DNA of 64,000 bases, taken from contig CAJNAR010000187.1 of the NCBI GenBank assembly GCA_905220665.1, positions 115,001 to 179,000 on the forward strand, written 5' to 3'. Every line of letters starts with the position of its first letter. Position 1 is the first letter of the stretch. A program made the translations under genes and the position numbers. The notes below the pieces were generated by a model. That model saw only the letters and a program-made list of their open reading frames with translations, had not been told where the DNA came from and did not search any database. Below, one piece after another: positions 22,331 through 33,180 of this stretch. Source of the DNA: Albugo candida (lineage: Eukaryota; Oomycota; Peronosporomycetes; Albuginales; Albuginaceae).

Positions 22331-24138
22331 TTCAAACGCCCTTCCCTAACTTTGTGGCTTTCTTGATATTACTCCCTCGCCCCTTTTCTGCGGCAGTCCC
22401 CAAGGTCACCTTTCTAGGTGTATAACTATACCAATACCTCAACCTTTCTCACTGCTTTCCTTTCCTACTCACCAAGCTTTCAGCTCGACTAGTGGTGTGG
22501 CAATATCGGGGAAGAACACTCCTTGGGTGCGCGGTGATGTTACGGTCTATCGTTCTACCTCTTCTCTGGTACCCTGCGCCAGTAACACCAATACCCTCAC
22601 CCATTGTCGACTCGGTATGGGAGTTATTCAAAACTTTCCTCTATCAACGGCCGATAGATCTTGATAGTGCTACCAATAGCGCAATGCATTCGAACTGGAT
22701 TACTCTAACAACAGCACTTGGTGGCTTGGGCTTACCTTGTTTATAGAGTTTCTCTGGGGCAATGCACCTTTGCCTCCTTAGGGACGGTAATAAGGATTGC
22801 TTAATCTGTAAAACCCCTTCATGGTTCCTACCTGCGATTCAGCTAATGACCGATTGGTAAGGGCGACTTGATTTTTTCACCCATCAACCTTTTAACTATC
22901 CGCAATCTCGAGGGTCTTACATTGGTCTCCTTTGGTATGCAACTTTCCAACACTAGCCACATATTCTACCGATACATTACGAGCACCTATCTGGCGACAC
23001 TAGAAGCGAATTTAAGGACCAAACAAGTGGCCAATGTAACATGCCAGTATTCGTACACAGCTTTTTTTACAGTAATGGATACCAACATTTTTCCAGCTTT
23101 ATCGGTCGCTTCGGTTCCTTGCCCACTCACAATATCCTCACAATCGTTCTCCCCAGCAACGCCTTCCAGTGGCGAAGGGATTTCATGGCTACTATTCACA
23201 TCTTCACCAAAACCTTCAGGTGATCAATAGAGGCATCACTATCAAACATGGCCCCTTCCTTCCTCAGCATGACGCTGCGACCTTTGTTCTATGGTCTTTT
23301 AAAGACGCCCCCTTTATTCACCTTACCAACCGAAGGCTCTATCATATGTTGCATCAACTACCAAAAACAGTGGTGCTTCCCGATAAAGCTTTGAAAGTTA
23401 TCCCGCCAACACAATCGAATTCTATGTGGAAGAGCAAAGGCACCCTCAACAGAGATGTTCTCCCTAAAGTTCCGCATCCAATACAATGGCTTACGTCTTC
23501 GATTCAAATATCGCTTTCATACCTCTCACGTCCTATTCTCCCTTGGTTGTAATTCCCTCGAAACAGTCAAAAGTTCTTCTGGGAGTGTTCCCGGGCTACA
23601 AATTTATGGTTCACTCTCTCTTCCCCATATTTGGCTGTCTAGGAGAAACCCTCACGTGGGACACTGTAGTCTATGGCCCCAACTTTGCCCTTACAAAATC
23701 AGCAACCAGGACTTATGGTACACACAATATCCTTCGCTTCCTTAACGTTTTTCTTTGTATCAGACTCAGAGCATTATGGCTCGCGCGCACTGCAGCTATC
23801 TTTCAGCACCGGGAAGAATGCCCTACGCATTCTGATCATACCACACGTTGCTACATTCGGGCTCATATTTAGCGCGCGAAGTACCTATCGCCTACAAACG
23901 CTTAGCTTATGGCCTATGTGAAGTTTGTCTTCATCGAAATTTCACTCAGTCCGTTCATCACTGCGTTCCTCCTATGCATTATTCACTACATCCTATGGTG
24001 CGGCACTCCTTACTACTTTTCCAACAATTTCGCTCAAGTCTAGACTTCAGCATCACTGTGTTCTTCTCCCGTATCTCCGACTCTATCTATCCTGGATTAC
24101 ATCCTTGGCGACTTTATACGCTCAAGTTTTGGCCTTGA
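22331..24138 (+). pseudogene. LINE copy 3, C-terminal region
   Basis: Diverged thumb region, then IKHGPFLPQHDAATFVLWSF (compare GPMLPQPIAAAFQPWSF in copy 1) near 23240-23300, LYHMLHQLPK, and frame 23486-23872 with VPGYKFMVHSLF and LRFLNVFLCIRLRALWLARTA, the Trp-rich tail. The HLFWEC knuckle is present only in degraded form. The last frame ends at about 24138 and is followed by about 280 bp of 3' UTR. Confidence 0.65.
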
Positions 24139-24417
24139 GCACAGTTTATCTTTGATCACAATTGCCCGTGGCCTTTGCATCCTTGCGTCAACTTTTCTGC
24201 CACTTCGCCTCATCAACTTTCAAATCTGCAAACTAGGATTGACTATGTGGACCACCCTTCTGTTTTCTTTACGTCATAAGAGATAGCTTCAAGCGTCAGT
24301 TATAGCCCCAATATACAAGTATGTTGGAGCAATACACTTCACAAGCCTTAGTTATTCCCTCCTTAAATAGATTGTTTTTAAACAGTGTAATGAGATGTTA
24401 AAAATCAGACTTGCCCT

Positions 24418-24690
24418 CCAAGGGTTCCGCCCAGCTCAATCGGTTGAGCACACGGATCCCCTGCTGGAGGTCGTCAGTTTGATCTCCGGCACTGTGTGCA
24501 GCGGTTTGGCAAAGTTGTAGCGGACTTTGATATGTTGGCAAAGTTGTAGCGGACTTTGATATGTTGGCAAAGTTGTAGCGGACTTTATAAGCCGAGTGGT
24601 CGAGAACGATTGAATCGGTTTGAGGACTGGTCGGAACTGAGCTGTCTGCTAAATTGAGGGGATGAGGGTGCTACGGAAAGCCAAATAAGG
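24418..24690 (+). repeat. tRNA-derived repeat (SINE-like)
   Basis: Placed between LINE copies 3 and 4. CAGCTCAATCGGTTGAGC (24433-24450) fits a tRNA D-arm / A box, and AGTTTGATCTCC (24476-24487) resembles a B box at normal distance, but no good cloverleaf forms. A 29-bp tandem repeat and a body ending near 24690 follow. A tRNA-like head followed by unrelated sequence is the layout of a SINE; no terminal repeats were confirmed. Confidence 0.5.
24506..24589 (+). repeat. 29-bp tandem repeat, about 2.9 units
   Basis: The unit begins TTGGCAAAGTTGTAGCGGAC and ends TTTGATATG. Units at 24506-24534 and 24535-24563 are identical; the third (from 24564) is identical until it diverges at ATAAG. The near identity suggests a recent duplication or slippage event. 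Confidence 0.92.
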
Positions 24691-25031
24691 TTGAAGGTGG
24701 TTGGATTGTTGCGATAAAGTCGCTCTTGATGTGGTGCAGTGTGAAAAGCACTGGTGCACTAAACTACCTTCTTCATCCTATTATGAGCCCCTGACCGTGT
24801 GGTTATCAGTTGAGTCTGACTTCAAAACTAGGGAGGCAGATATTTTTCAAGCTCATTGCTTGAAACCCTTGCCAGTCTTCGCAAAACCTCATTTCCACCT
24901 TATTGGTGAAACTCAGCTTAGCTTTCTCTCATTGCCGGAACCCTTTCTCACCAACCATCCTAGTTGGAGCCTCTATTTTCAGTAGAGAACCTTTTTTTGT
25001 GATTCTTATAAGTGATTATACAAGGGATAAA

Positions 25032-26150
25032 ATGGCTCCAGCAAAGTCCAATGTGGACAGAGCATGGCGCAAAACATTCCGCCAATCCAACCCGCAACAT
25101 TACGTTATGTATCCAGCGATGATCTCTTCCAGGCTATTGAGGATGCGGTTGCGTCCAGCGCATCGCCTGACACCTTCCGCATGCTTACATTACAGGAGTT
25201 GCAAGATTCAGGTATCGATTCTTGTGAGAAGATCGCCATGTTCATTCCAGCCCCGAGGTTGATGGCGACGCTTCGCCTCGACGAAATTCTTCTCTCGCTC
25301 CATTAGAAAGCACAAACAGCCACTTGGAGAATGGTGTTAGGCTCACTGTGCGACTTTGTGAGCATCAGAAACCGCAGGCTTAAGTTCCACTCCCTCGACG
25401 AGGTGGTGGCTCAGAAACATGGCGGCGCAGCATTGATAGGCATGAGAAAATAATTTCTCGTGTAACCATACCGCCGCTTTGGCGACTGGTACTTTGTGGA
25501 ACTAAACAAGGTACCTATAAGTCTATCTGATGACGCGATAGCGGGCTACTTTGAGCCCATAGGCATACCCACCATGCTCACTCTTAGCATCAAACACGGG
25601 GTAATCGACTCCAGGGATAGACACGTTTAATTTCGGTCAAAAATTGCCCCGGTCCAGCTTTTCTACATGGACCATCAACCTCTTCGGGAGATCTCCTTTC
25701 CTGGTTTTCCAGATCAGGTTTATGTCCACCACAAACATAGAGCATACAATCGAGTTACGCCGTCTTCGATAGTGGCGAAGAAGGAAGCGGCAAAAGCTGC
25801 AAAAAGGTTCAACCGTCCAAGAATACCCTTCGACACATCGAACTCAGTCCTCCACCTCGCGCAGAATCCATCACTCTTGTGCCCGAACCATCTTTGTAGC
25901 GCCTCACTCACTGCCACAGATCCCTTTGATACGTGGTCTCACGTATCGAATCAAATCAACTGCCGACAACCACGGCCACTTCCGCAGGCAAACTGGTGGA
26001 ATAGTGACATGCAAAGAAGAAGAGGCGGCCTTCTTCGATTAACCCGTCACCCCGACCGGCTATCAGCTTGCTTTCTCGCAAGTGGAAGCCGACGAATGAC
26101 ACGACATCACTTGCGTGATCACGGTTGAAGATTGTGGCGTTGTTCGTAGC
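25032..26150 (+). pseudogene. LINE copy 4, N-terminal region
   Basis: ATG 25032 (MAPAKSNVDRAWRKTFR) aligns with the starts of copies 2 and 3. It follows with LTLQELQDSGIDSCEKIAMF and IPAPRLMATLRLDEILLSLH in a second frame, then the FPGFPDQVYVHHKHRAYN segment in frame 25667-26128. Stops at several places (for example AH*KAQT near 25304). It is the closest relative of copy 1 in this region. Confidence 0.68.
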
Positions 26151-26342
26151 TGTAGCGGATTACGCATGATGACGGTTATGTGTGTCGTGATAGGGCAACT
26201 TGCACGGATAGTGATCTTCGAACTATCTGGAAGGAGTTATCAGTTTATAAGAGGATTCATACAGTTATTCTTATCAGTGCTTTTAACTCCTAATTTCACT
26301 TTCTTTTTTTCAGCAATGAGTAGTAGTTGTGCTTTCGTTGTT
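26151..26342 (+). repeat. E2 5' LTR
   Basis: Starts TGTAGCGG. The end is set by the primer-binding site GGTCATGAGCCCA at 26343-26355. Pairs with 30734-30925. Confidence 0.85.
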
Positions 26343-26355
26343 GGTCATGAGCCCA
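26343..26355 (+). promoter_or_regulatory. E2 primer-binding site overlapping gag start
   Basis: GGTCATGAGCCCA, one base different from the E1 site (GGTTATGAGCCCA). It matches the anticodon arm of initiator tRNA-Met. ATG at 26347-26349 starts gag (MSPAT). Confidence 0.75.
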
Positions 26356-27018
26356 GCTACGTTAGCTCGCAATGAGATCCTCACGGATGACAACAATTTC
26401 ATGTGGGAATTTAATGCACGCATGACCCTCGCGCGCAAGAACCTTTTGGATCACGTTATGATCAAGCTAGAGCGAACAGTGCTGCAGGAGCATCCAGAAT
26501 GGAAAGCCGCTGACATGAAGGCTTCGGCTGTGCTGGTGAAGCTTCTCCCTCCAACCTACAAGTGTATGGTTCGGGAATGTGGGTCGGCCATTGAGGCTTG
26601 GGAGAATCTAAAGACGTACTTTGAGAAAAAAAACCGCCACAACCGAGTGCAACTTCGAAAGCAACTCCATGAGTCTGTGATGGAGACTGGTGCAGTTCTC
26701 ATGGATCATCTACTAAAGATTGATGAGCTGTGTCTAAAGCTCAGGGCCGCCGTTGACAGCATGGATAATGATGAAAAGCTGGTTTTACTTTTGGGAAGTT
26801 CATCATCCGAAAATGATGATATGGTACGCGTTATTGAAGTAAAAAGCAACGTGACACTGCTGGACACGAAAGAAATGCTCCACCGGGGGTATGACACTCT
26901 TCAGAGGCTAGACAAGAACGAACTCGCTTTCACGGCACAATGTCAGGGTAATGAACCTCGCCGCTTTCAAGGAAATCGAGGACACCATGGACAAGAAGAA
27001 AATGAAGTTCGCCACTAA
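26347..27018 (+). pseudogene. E2 gag
   Basis: Long open frame starting in the primer-binding site. NNFMWEFNARMTLARKNLLD matches the E1 gag segment NYFHWEFNMKMTLARKGLLN, then EAWENLKTYFEKKNRHNRVQ and a helical region up to GSSSSENDDMVRV. It is the most intact gag of the window (about 224 codons). It ends in a frame change just before the zinc knuckle. Confidence 0.88.
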
Positions 27019-27517
27019 AATTGTGGAAGAGGATATGCTAACGCTTGATTTCAAGGCAAGTGTTTCAGATGTGGAAGGCACGGACACAAAAGTGTCGCAA
27101 CGTGAAAGCATCGAAACCTGGTGATGAACTTGTTTTTTTGGCATCCAGTGGCGAAACAATTCCAACTTCGACTTGGTTGCTGGATAATGGGGCATGTCGT
27201 CACATGACTGATGAAAAGCGTGAATTCGTGGAATTTGAAGATTTAAGTACCCCAATTTGCATCACTGTGGCGAATCGACAGCAGTTAAAGGCAGAATGAA
27301 CAGGCACAGTACAATTTATACTCGAGAATGGTCGGTAAAGCTAACAGAGGTGTTACATGTGCCTGGACTAGATAAGATACTTGTGTCTGTAGCAGCGTTG
27401 ACGGCCCAAGGCGTCCTGCTTCAGTTTAAGCGCGATCAAGCAGTAATGGTGAGTAACGACGTGACTGTAGCAGTAATTAAACGAGTGGGAAAGCTTTTTG
27501 CGTGGAATGTGCAGTAA
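27019..27517 (+). pseudogene. E2 zinc knuckle and protease, broken
   Basis: CFRCGRHGH (near 27060-27090) is the first half of a CCHC knuckle; the remaining Cys is reached only by changing frame (KCRNVKASKPGDE). The protease active site reads WLLDNGACRHMT, so the canonical DSGA is changed to DNGA. The frame then shifts again into VLHVPGLDKILVSVAALTAQG (27257-27517), the usual segment leading to integrase. Confidence 0.82.
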
Positions 27518-28505
27518 CATGTCACATTGGAGGCACACAAGTCTGAGAGCAGGGTTGCAAGAAATGACCCTAGTGGACTATGACATGCTCGTCTAGGTCA
27601 TGCGTGTACAAAAAAGATCTTGCAAGCGAAAAAGGCTTGCGAGTTATTTCTGAAGTCGTTGCATCTGATGGCGGTGTATGCGATGGGTGTGCACGTGGGA
27701 AAATGACGAACAGTCCGTTCAGTCGTACTTTAGGCAGTGAAGCGAAATCGAGTCTACCGCTTAAAATTGTACACACTGATTTTATGGGACCAATGAGCAA
27801 GAAGTCGAAGGGTGGGGCTCTATACGTACTCACATTTACTGACGATTACAGCAACTTTGTCTACGCATACTTGCTAGCAGCAAAGTTCCAAGTTCTGGAA
27901 CGATTCAAGGCGTTTCGTGTTATGGTGGAGACGCAAACGGATTGCAAGATTAAAAGCTAGAATGGTGGGGAGTATACGAATCATCGTTTCAATAAGTACT
28001 GTGCAGATCAAGGTATTCTACACCAGACAAGCGTGCCATACAATCCCCAACAAAACGGGTCAGCAGAGAGGATAAATCGAACCCTTGTCGAGATGGCCCA
28101 CACAATGATCTACCACATGGAAATGGATCGTATCTGGTGGGGTGAAGCGATTATGAGGGCTGCCTACACCATCAATCGCATTCCAAATACTGCGCGCTCT
28201 AAAACTAGTCCGTATGAAACGCTCTATGGGTCCAAGCCTGACCTAAGTTATTTTCGTGTTTTTGATTCTACTGGATGTCTACGAGTCACGGATTACAGGC
28301 GAACTAAATGGTACAGCACAGCAGACACGTTTATTTTTCTTGGGTATTTGTAACATCGAAGGCATACCGAGCATGGGATGTGGTGAGAGAACAATTAGTA
28401 ATCACTAGATCCGTTGCGTTAGACGAGCGACGTCCAATTATGTTCTTGTTTCAAGTGCGTCTTTTGCTCAATACGAACACTTCCATGCTGAAAACGACGA
28501 AGTGA
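27518..28505 (+). pseudogene. E2 integrase, broken
   Basis: Frame 27580-27960: GVCDGCARGKMTNSPF (zinc-binding end with CDGC), then VHTDFMGPMS with the first catalytic Asp and FTDDYSNFVYAYLL. A TAG after KIKS replaces the codon before NGGEY, so the second Asp region is broken (consensus SDNGGEY). Frame 28033-28353: YNPQQNGSAERINRTLVE with the catalytic Glu, MDRIWWGEAIMRAAYTINR and SPYETLYGSKPDLSYFRVF. The region after 28353 is shifted and reads WDVVREQLVITRSVALDE. Confidence 0.85.
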
Positions 28506-29040
28506 TGGTGGGCGTACCCGATTCCAACAACATTAGAGATGCTGAGGATATGGACGTCGATGACACCGCTGATATGGATACGATTGAGATGACATGGTTG
28601 TGGATGGTTCTGGAAATCTTAATCAATCACACACCTTAGCAATAGTTTCGACTGAGGGGGGGAACAGATTCGCAGCCAATCAACACAACTGATTCAATGG
28701 CAGGTCGTACACCAAGCGAACTTTCGTTGAGAGTGGCAATAATGGTACACACATACTTCCTGTAAAACCTGATCCGTCACGAGCTATTATACGTTGTGCA
28801 GCTTTCCACCCACCCACCCCCAAATAACCGACTTGAGATATACTCGGGGTCGACCAAAAGTCCTTATTGTTCTTCTATATCATCTCGTCTACTCTTCAAT
28901 GGGGGCTTTGGAGATGCGAGTGTTAATCTACAAATCCTGACTGATGGATCGCCGGTGTACAGCGAACGAGTCGAGCCGGAACCCAAACGTCGATGTGTTG
29001 ATAGTTACGAAATTTCGCTTTCTGCCGCTTTCGAGAAGCT
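28506..29040 (+). pseudogene. E2 variable linker
   Basis: Acidic, Asp-rich and low-complexity (DAEDMDVDDTADMDT near 28535-28580) across changing frames, then a polar stretch up to SYEISLSAAFEKLC. It corresponds to the linker between integrase and RT of the copia polyprotein. No conserved domain is expected. Confidence 0.6.
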
Positions 29041-29802
29041 TTGCAGTCAACGAACGCAGAACAATGGAAAGAAGGTATTCAAGCAGAACTTGTAGCTCAT
29101 CGTAAGAATTACACAAGGGACGGTGTCTACCGTCTTTCGGGTGTCAAGGTAATAGGTCACAAGTGGGTATTTGGGCATAAGCACGCAAAAACGGTGATCT
29201 CGTTCGTTACGAAGCGCGTTTGGTTGCCCTCGGATACTTGAAAACGCATGCTTTGAATACTTCGACACATATTCACCTGTTGCATGCTCAAATACGATTC
29301 GCGTGTTTCTGTCGGTTTGTTGCAGCATGCAATATGTAATCCGGCAATTTGACGTGAAAATGGCGTTTCGAAATGGTGACTTGGAAAAAGAAGTTTACAT
29401 AGAGCCTCCCCTTGGAGCTCAGGATGTAGCTGGGATGGTGTGCAAATTACTACGCAGCTTATATGGGTTGAAAGCAAGCAGGTGCGGTTTTTGCACAAGA
29501 AAATATGCTCCGTGTTGTCTACCATGGGATCCGAACAATGTGGACCAGACACATGTATTTTTGCTCGATGCAATCATGCAAACATCAAGTCGCCCACATA
29601 CATAATCTTGCCTGTGGATGACCTCCTAGTTGGAAGCAAGCCAAATGCTGAGGCAGACACGATTTACCAGGAATTAACAGGTCATTATACCGTAAAGTCA
29701 CTTGGACCTGCGCGTTCTTTTTTTTGGCATGAAAGTGAATTATTCACAAGGTAAAGGAGGTTGGTGTTAAAACAGTCCTTATTTGTTGCGAAGTTGGTCG
29801 CC
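29041..29802 (+). pseudogene. E2 reverse transcriptase, N-terminal part
   Basis: Frame pieces show EQWKEGIQAELVAHRKN, VIGHKWVFGHKH, then QFDVKMAFRNGDLEKEVYIEPP (first catalytic Asp), LLRSLYGLKASR and ILPVDDLLVGSKPNAEADTI with the catalytic pair as VDD. The stretch near 29725-29760 (FFWHESELFTR, with a frameshift to FGMKVNYSQGK) gives the strand after the active site. The frame then continues as LVLKQSLFVAKLVA up to the AT-rich insertion. Confidence 0.82.
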
Positions 29803-29965
29803 ATTAATCTATCATCACTTTTATGTCAATTTTTTTGAAATTTAAAAAAAAGAGAGAAATGTAAAATTTGTATAAATATTAATGTTTTTAAATTTGAAAA
29901 ATTATCTTTATTTTTCTGTTGGAAACATGTTTTTTCTTAGATAAAAACTAAAAAAAATCTGCTCG
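29803..29965 (+). repeat. AT-rich block inserted in the E2 RT
   Basis: About 163 bp, overwhelmingly A and T (for example ATGTAAAATTTGTATAAATA). It divides the RT frame: the protein reads KQSLFVAKLVA before it and KFEQSGPYAVRNPI after it, which would be contiguous in a copia RT. No clear terminal inverted repeat or target duplication was found. It could be a small non-autonomous transposon or filler from repair. Confidence 0.6.
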
Positions 29966-30733
29966 AAGTTTGAGCAAAGTGGACCCTATGCAGTTCGCAA
30001 TCCTATCTGTTCATGTCAGGACTCAACTCCTAATGAGTTACACCCAGACAGCACTTCGTATCGCAAATTGGTTGGTTCGCTGCTGTATATTGCGAACGCA
30101 ACGCGACCAGATATTAGCTATGCGATGTCAGTATTATCGCAGTACTTGGACCAGCCACGGCAGATGGACTGGCGTGCGGCTTTACGGGCTTAACATTAAA
30201 TTATGCGAGCAAAATCGCACGGAATCGCGGACAAGAAATCGGACGCAAAAGATTAAAAGATTATGCGTCGGACTTACTGTAACGCAAATTAGAGAAATGA
30301 CAAGAAAACTCGTCGATCTACATCAAGTGTTTCGATTTTGCTCGGTGGCGAGGTTGTCGTACATAAAAGCAAACGCCAAACCTTGGTAGCTTTATCATCT
30401 TCTGAAGCGGAATATAGCACTAGGTACACAAGAAATTATAGGGATCCGTTATTTGCTGAGAGACTTTTGTCTCGTGCAAGACAGCGATTACATTCCACAT
30501 GAACAGCAAGTCGGCGAGAAGTATTGCGACGAATCAAGATTACACACCAAGAGCTAAGCACATTCACCTCAGGTTGCATTTTGTTCGCGACCACGTTGAC
30601 CAAGGCGACATCCAACTCAAGCATATTCCGCCAGCTATGAACTTGCTGATTACCTGACGAAGCCATTTTGTGCACCGCTATTACTGCATACGCGATGAAA
30701 GTGGAATTCGCGAGGGTGAAAGTTAAAGGGGAG
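29966..30733 (+). pseudogene. E2 RT C-terminal part and RNase H
   Basis: In changing frames: SYRKLVGSLLYIANATRPDI, SYAMSVLSQYLDQPRQMDW, then KTRRSTSSVSILLGGEVVV and HKSKRQTLVALSSSEAEYST with the catalytic Glu of RNase H. A final degraded stretch up to the purine tract corresponds to the C-terminal RNase H residues (YSAKHIDLRYH / ADYLTKP type). Several stops. Confidence 0.75.
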
Positions 30734-30925
30734 TGTAGGCGATTAAGCATCACAACGGTTATGTGTGTCGTGAATTGGGCAACTTGCATGGACACTGATC
30801 TTCGAACTATCTGGAAGAAGTGATCAGTATATGAGGGGATTTATACATTCGTTCTTTACATTGTTTTTAACTCTTGATACAACTTTCCATTTTTCAGCCC
30901 TGGGAAGTAGTTATGCTTTCGTTTT
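30734..30925 (+). repeat. E2 3' LTR
   Basis: Starts TGTAGGCG directly after AAAGGGGAG (polypurine tract). Roughly 80-85% similar to the 5' LTR by eye. Confidence 0.85.
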
Positions 30926-30926
30926 G

Positions 30927-31164
30927 GTGGGCAACCCCCTCTACCATACAGGCCCAGTTGCTCACATGTGGCAAGAGCAATGTCTCTATACCGATCCCGG
31001 AAAACTGATCAGCAAAGATTAACTTCGTAGCCCAGTCGCGGCGACTCAAGGGGCCTTTACGGAACTGAAAGATCCGGAAACCCGAATGGCGGTCATTGTG
31101 GCCCAACACACCCTTTTTGCCCCTGTCTTTCGGGCTCCTATCTCGCCCAAGAAATAATGGTTCT
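30927..31164 (+). pseudogene. LINE copy 4, N-terminal region resumed
   Basis: Reads NPLYHTGPVAHMWQEQCLYTDPGKLISKD, then KDPETRMAVIVAQHTLFAPVFRAP, matching copy 1 (RMLEEQCLHTDLGKLFTKA, then ADIAAHPTIIAPVFRAP). It ends at about ATAATGGTTCT, where the LTR of E4 begins. Confidence 0.75.
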
Positions 31165-31420
31165 TGTCTTAGCAAATGCGTAGTGCTGGTGGTGATAAAA
31201 TGAAAACTACAATATATTTAGGTCCTTGGTTCGCGAACTCGCTTGCTACTCCAAGCCTACTGGATTCTTCGACTATACCCTGATAGTTTTTCATACCGCG
31301 CATTACTAATCGTATAGTCGCGCATTAGAAATCACCTGGACGCGCGTCAGTAATTCTGTGCCTTTACTAACACGCATCATATGATGAAGAAACCTGACAA
31401 CACCACACCCTTCTTCAACA
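31165..31420 (-). repeat. E4 LTR
   Basis: 256 bp delimited by TGTCTTAGC at the left and CTTCAACA at the right on the + strand, with the polypurine tract on its right. No second copy was found in the window, so the right border comes from the tract and the CA end only. Confidence 0.7.
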
Positions 31421-32110
31421 CTCCTCCTTGCGATCACAACAGCAGCAGCTTTGCTAGTGTAAACCCATCGGCAGCCGGAGCTTGGCGAGCTTGTGCTTCT
31501 CTTCTGTCTTGGTCAATAATCAGCAAGCATGGGATCGGAGTGAACGTAGGACAGCTCAAGTATGCCACGAAGGGCAAAGTCCTTCACAAACTTGAGGAGC
31601 ACATAGATATGTTTTGCTCTCATGGACGAAGCCTCACCTCATTCTGGTTGATAGCCGCTTGATTATCCACATGCAACTTCATGGGCATAGACGATGCAAG
31701 CCCCACTTTTAGCAGCATTTCCCTTATCCTAAGGAGTTCGCGTGCCGCTACGGACGGTGCCAGAAACTCGGTCTCCATCGTCGAAATCAAACCCCTCTTG
31801 CTTTTTCGTCGACCGGCTCACGGGCATTCCACTGAATAACAGCATCGCTCCAGTTAGGGACTTTTTGCCATCCTTGTCCGATGCGAACTCCGCATCGCTA
31901 TATGACTGTAGATTAACAGCATCTTCACCATCAGTACAGGCACGCATCTCGAGCCTTATATTCTTGCTTGCCGAAAGGTACCTTGCAATCTCCTGCCCAA
32001 TTTCTAGTCTTGCTCCCGCGGCTGGTGAGTTTGAGGCGTTGTCTTGAGCACCCCAAACGTGATGTCTGGGCGAGTGCACCGCGCTACCCACAACAAACTT
32101 CCAACGATGG
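31421..32110 (-). pseudogene. E4 RNase H
   Basis: Frame 31729-32091 gives LQSYSDAEFASDKDGKKSLT (first Asp) and GAMLLFSGMPVSRSTKKQEG. After a frame change the end reads KLHVDNQAAINQ (Asp), then HIDVRLKFVKDFALRGILEL and VHSDPMLADLLTKT (last Asp) at about 31480-31660. The Glu segment lies in the shifted part. Order and residues match the copia RNase H. Confidence 0.8.
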
Positions 32111-33180
32111 TATGAAACAACCGGATTGAAGGTTTTTCAGGTTTTGCGTCCTTTAAAAGCAGGATACTTTCCGGTCCGGCTACGTCCTAGCAGTCCTTCC
32201 CGATGGGTGTACGCGTTGGGTCCGCAGAACCCAAACCGTGTTCCCGGAGCAACGCTTGTATCGCCTCCTCCTGATCCAAAGCATAGGAGTGCGCATCGGG
32301 CACCTTAACTGGAAATGCTAGAAATCTGTACAGCTCTCCCAGGCTCTTGATTGAAAGCGATTCCATCGCCTTAAGAAACCAAGGGACCGATATGGCGTTT
32401 GTCGCCGTAACTAGGGTATCGTTGACGTACACGCCAGCTGAAGTCATATCATCACCGTCACGTTTTAGTGAAGGCACAAATAACTGACACACTGTTCAAA
32501 TCCTGATTCCTTGACTCTCAAATGCAACAGCTGGCTCCATAGTCTTCCCGCCTGTTTGAAACCATACAGGCTTTTGCTTCAACTCGAGTGCGACTTCAAT
32601 TACACTGGACACTTCAAGTTCCTGAAGGTTTTCGTCCTTGATCTTCATGCCTCTTTGTACGTGCAGCAATATCTCCAAATGCTCCTCCTGTTTAGCACTT
32701 TCATAGGCATCTGGAATGTCGCCATGTTTTGCAGGAACACCCCATATCCCCACAAGTACCAGGATCACTTTCAATGTTGACATGTCCATAACGGCAGCTA
32801 AGGTTAATGAGTAGTCAACACCGAAGACTTGTTCATTTTCGTATCCAACGAGTCTCGCCTTGAGCCGGTCCATTGCACCGGTTTGTCTGTCTTGTTCTTG
32901 TACACCCACTTACTGTACAACATTTTTGCAGAGGCAGGTCGCCTGATCACGTTCCAAACTTCCTTGGACTCAAGAGAGTGGATTTCTTCGGACATTGCCT
33001 TGTTTCAACCTTCCGCCTTTGTGCTGAGCATCGTCTCAGTGTGCGTCTTTGGTCAGGTGCGTACACTTGTAGACACGGTGGCTACATCAATCTTCGTAGA
33101 CCTTCGTTCTTGTTTCGACTGCTTAGGTGACCCACGTGTTGAATAGGGATCACACGTCCACTTCTTGAGCTTGCACTTTT
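32111..33180 (-). pseudogene. E4 reverse transcriptase
   Basis: From the upstream end: MSEEIHSLESKEVWN and SKWVYKNKTDKPVQ (32804-32995), then RLKARLVGYENEQVFGVDYSL, KHGDIPDAYESAKQEEHLEI (32496-32909, with Asp at the first catalytic position) and GVYVNDTLVTATN at 32418-32429 as the active-site loop. The loop is YVND, not YVDD. LGELYRFLAFPVKV follows. Upstream of 33000 coding similarity fades. Confidence 0.78.

Larger units (their letters stand above)
11896..24400 (+). mobile_element. LINE copy 3, interrupted by two insertions
   Basis: The third head-to-tail copy. Its 5' UTR (from about 11935) is split by copia E1 (12325-16816), and its N-terminal region by a truncated LINE of another family (18122-19179). 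Without them the copy is about 6.9 kb. ATG at 17155, endonuclease near 20130-20900, RT at about 21300-22330, C-terminal region to 24138, and a 3' end at TTGCCCTCCA near 24410-24420. Its RT core is the best conserved of the family after copy 1. Stops such as the TGA in IKT*LRNK (Ser in copy 1) show it is inactive. Confidence 0.85.
26151..30926 (+). mobile_element. Ty1/copia retrotransposon E2 with both LTRs
   Basis: About 4.8 kb on the plus strand, inside LINE copy 4. LTRs of about 192 bp (26151-26342 and 30734-30925) share the start TGTAG, the core GGTTATGTGTGTCGTGA and CTTCGAACTATCTGGAAG. The 3' LTR is preceded by the purine tract AAAGGGGAG. Flanks (GTAGC left, GGTGG right) do not form a clear target duplication, so border bases may have decayed. 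Gag, protease, integrase, RT and RNase H follow in copia order, all broken. An AT-rich block interrupts the RT at 29803-29965. Confidence 0.92.
24690..31164 (+). mobile_element. LINE copy 4, 3'-truncated and interrupted by copia E2
   Basis: Left part 24690-26150, right part about 30927-31164. The right part (VGNPLYHTGPVAHMWQEQCL) continues exactly where the left part breaks off, by comparison with copies 1, 3 and 5, which shows that E2 jumped into this copy. After about 31164 the LINE stops at the LTR of E4. Endonuclease and RT are missing, so this copy retains only the N-terminal region. Its 5' leader lacks the hairpin array of copies 2 and 3. Confidence 0.8.
31165..33180 (-). mobile_element. 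Copia retrotransposon E4, 5'-truncated
   Basis: Minus-strand fragment with one LTR (31165-31420, TG at the left end and CA at the right), a polypurine tract (AAGGAGGAG on the element strand, adjacent), RNase H and RT. Gag, protease, integrase and the second LTR are missing. Its RT and RNase H differ clearly from E1, E2 and E3, so it is a fourth copia lineage. It starts exactly where LINE copy 4 breaks off. Confidence 0.82.

Noticed and set aside
24506..24589. CRISPR array
   Set aside because: The 29-bp units are directly adjacent with no spacers, and the context is eukaryotic.
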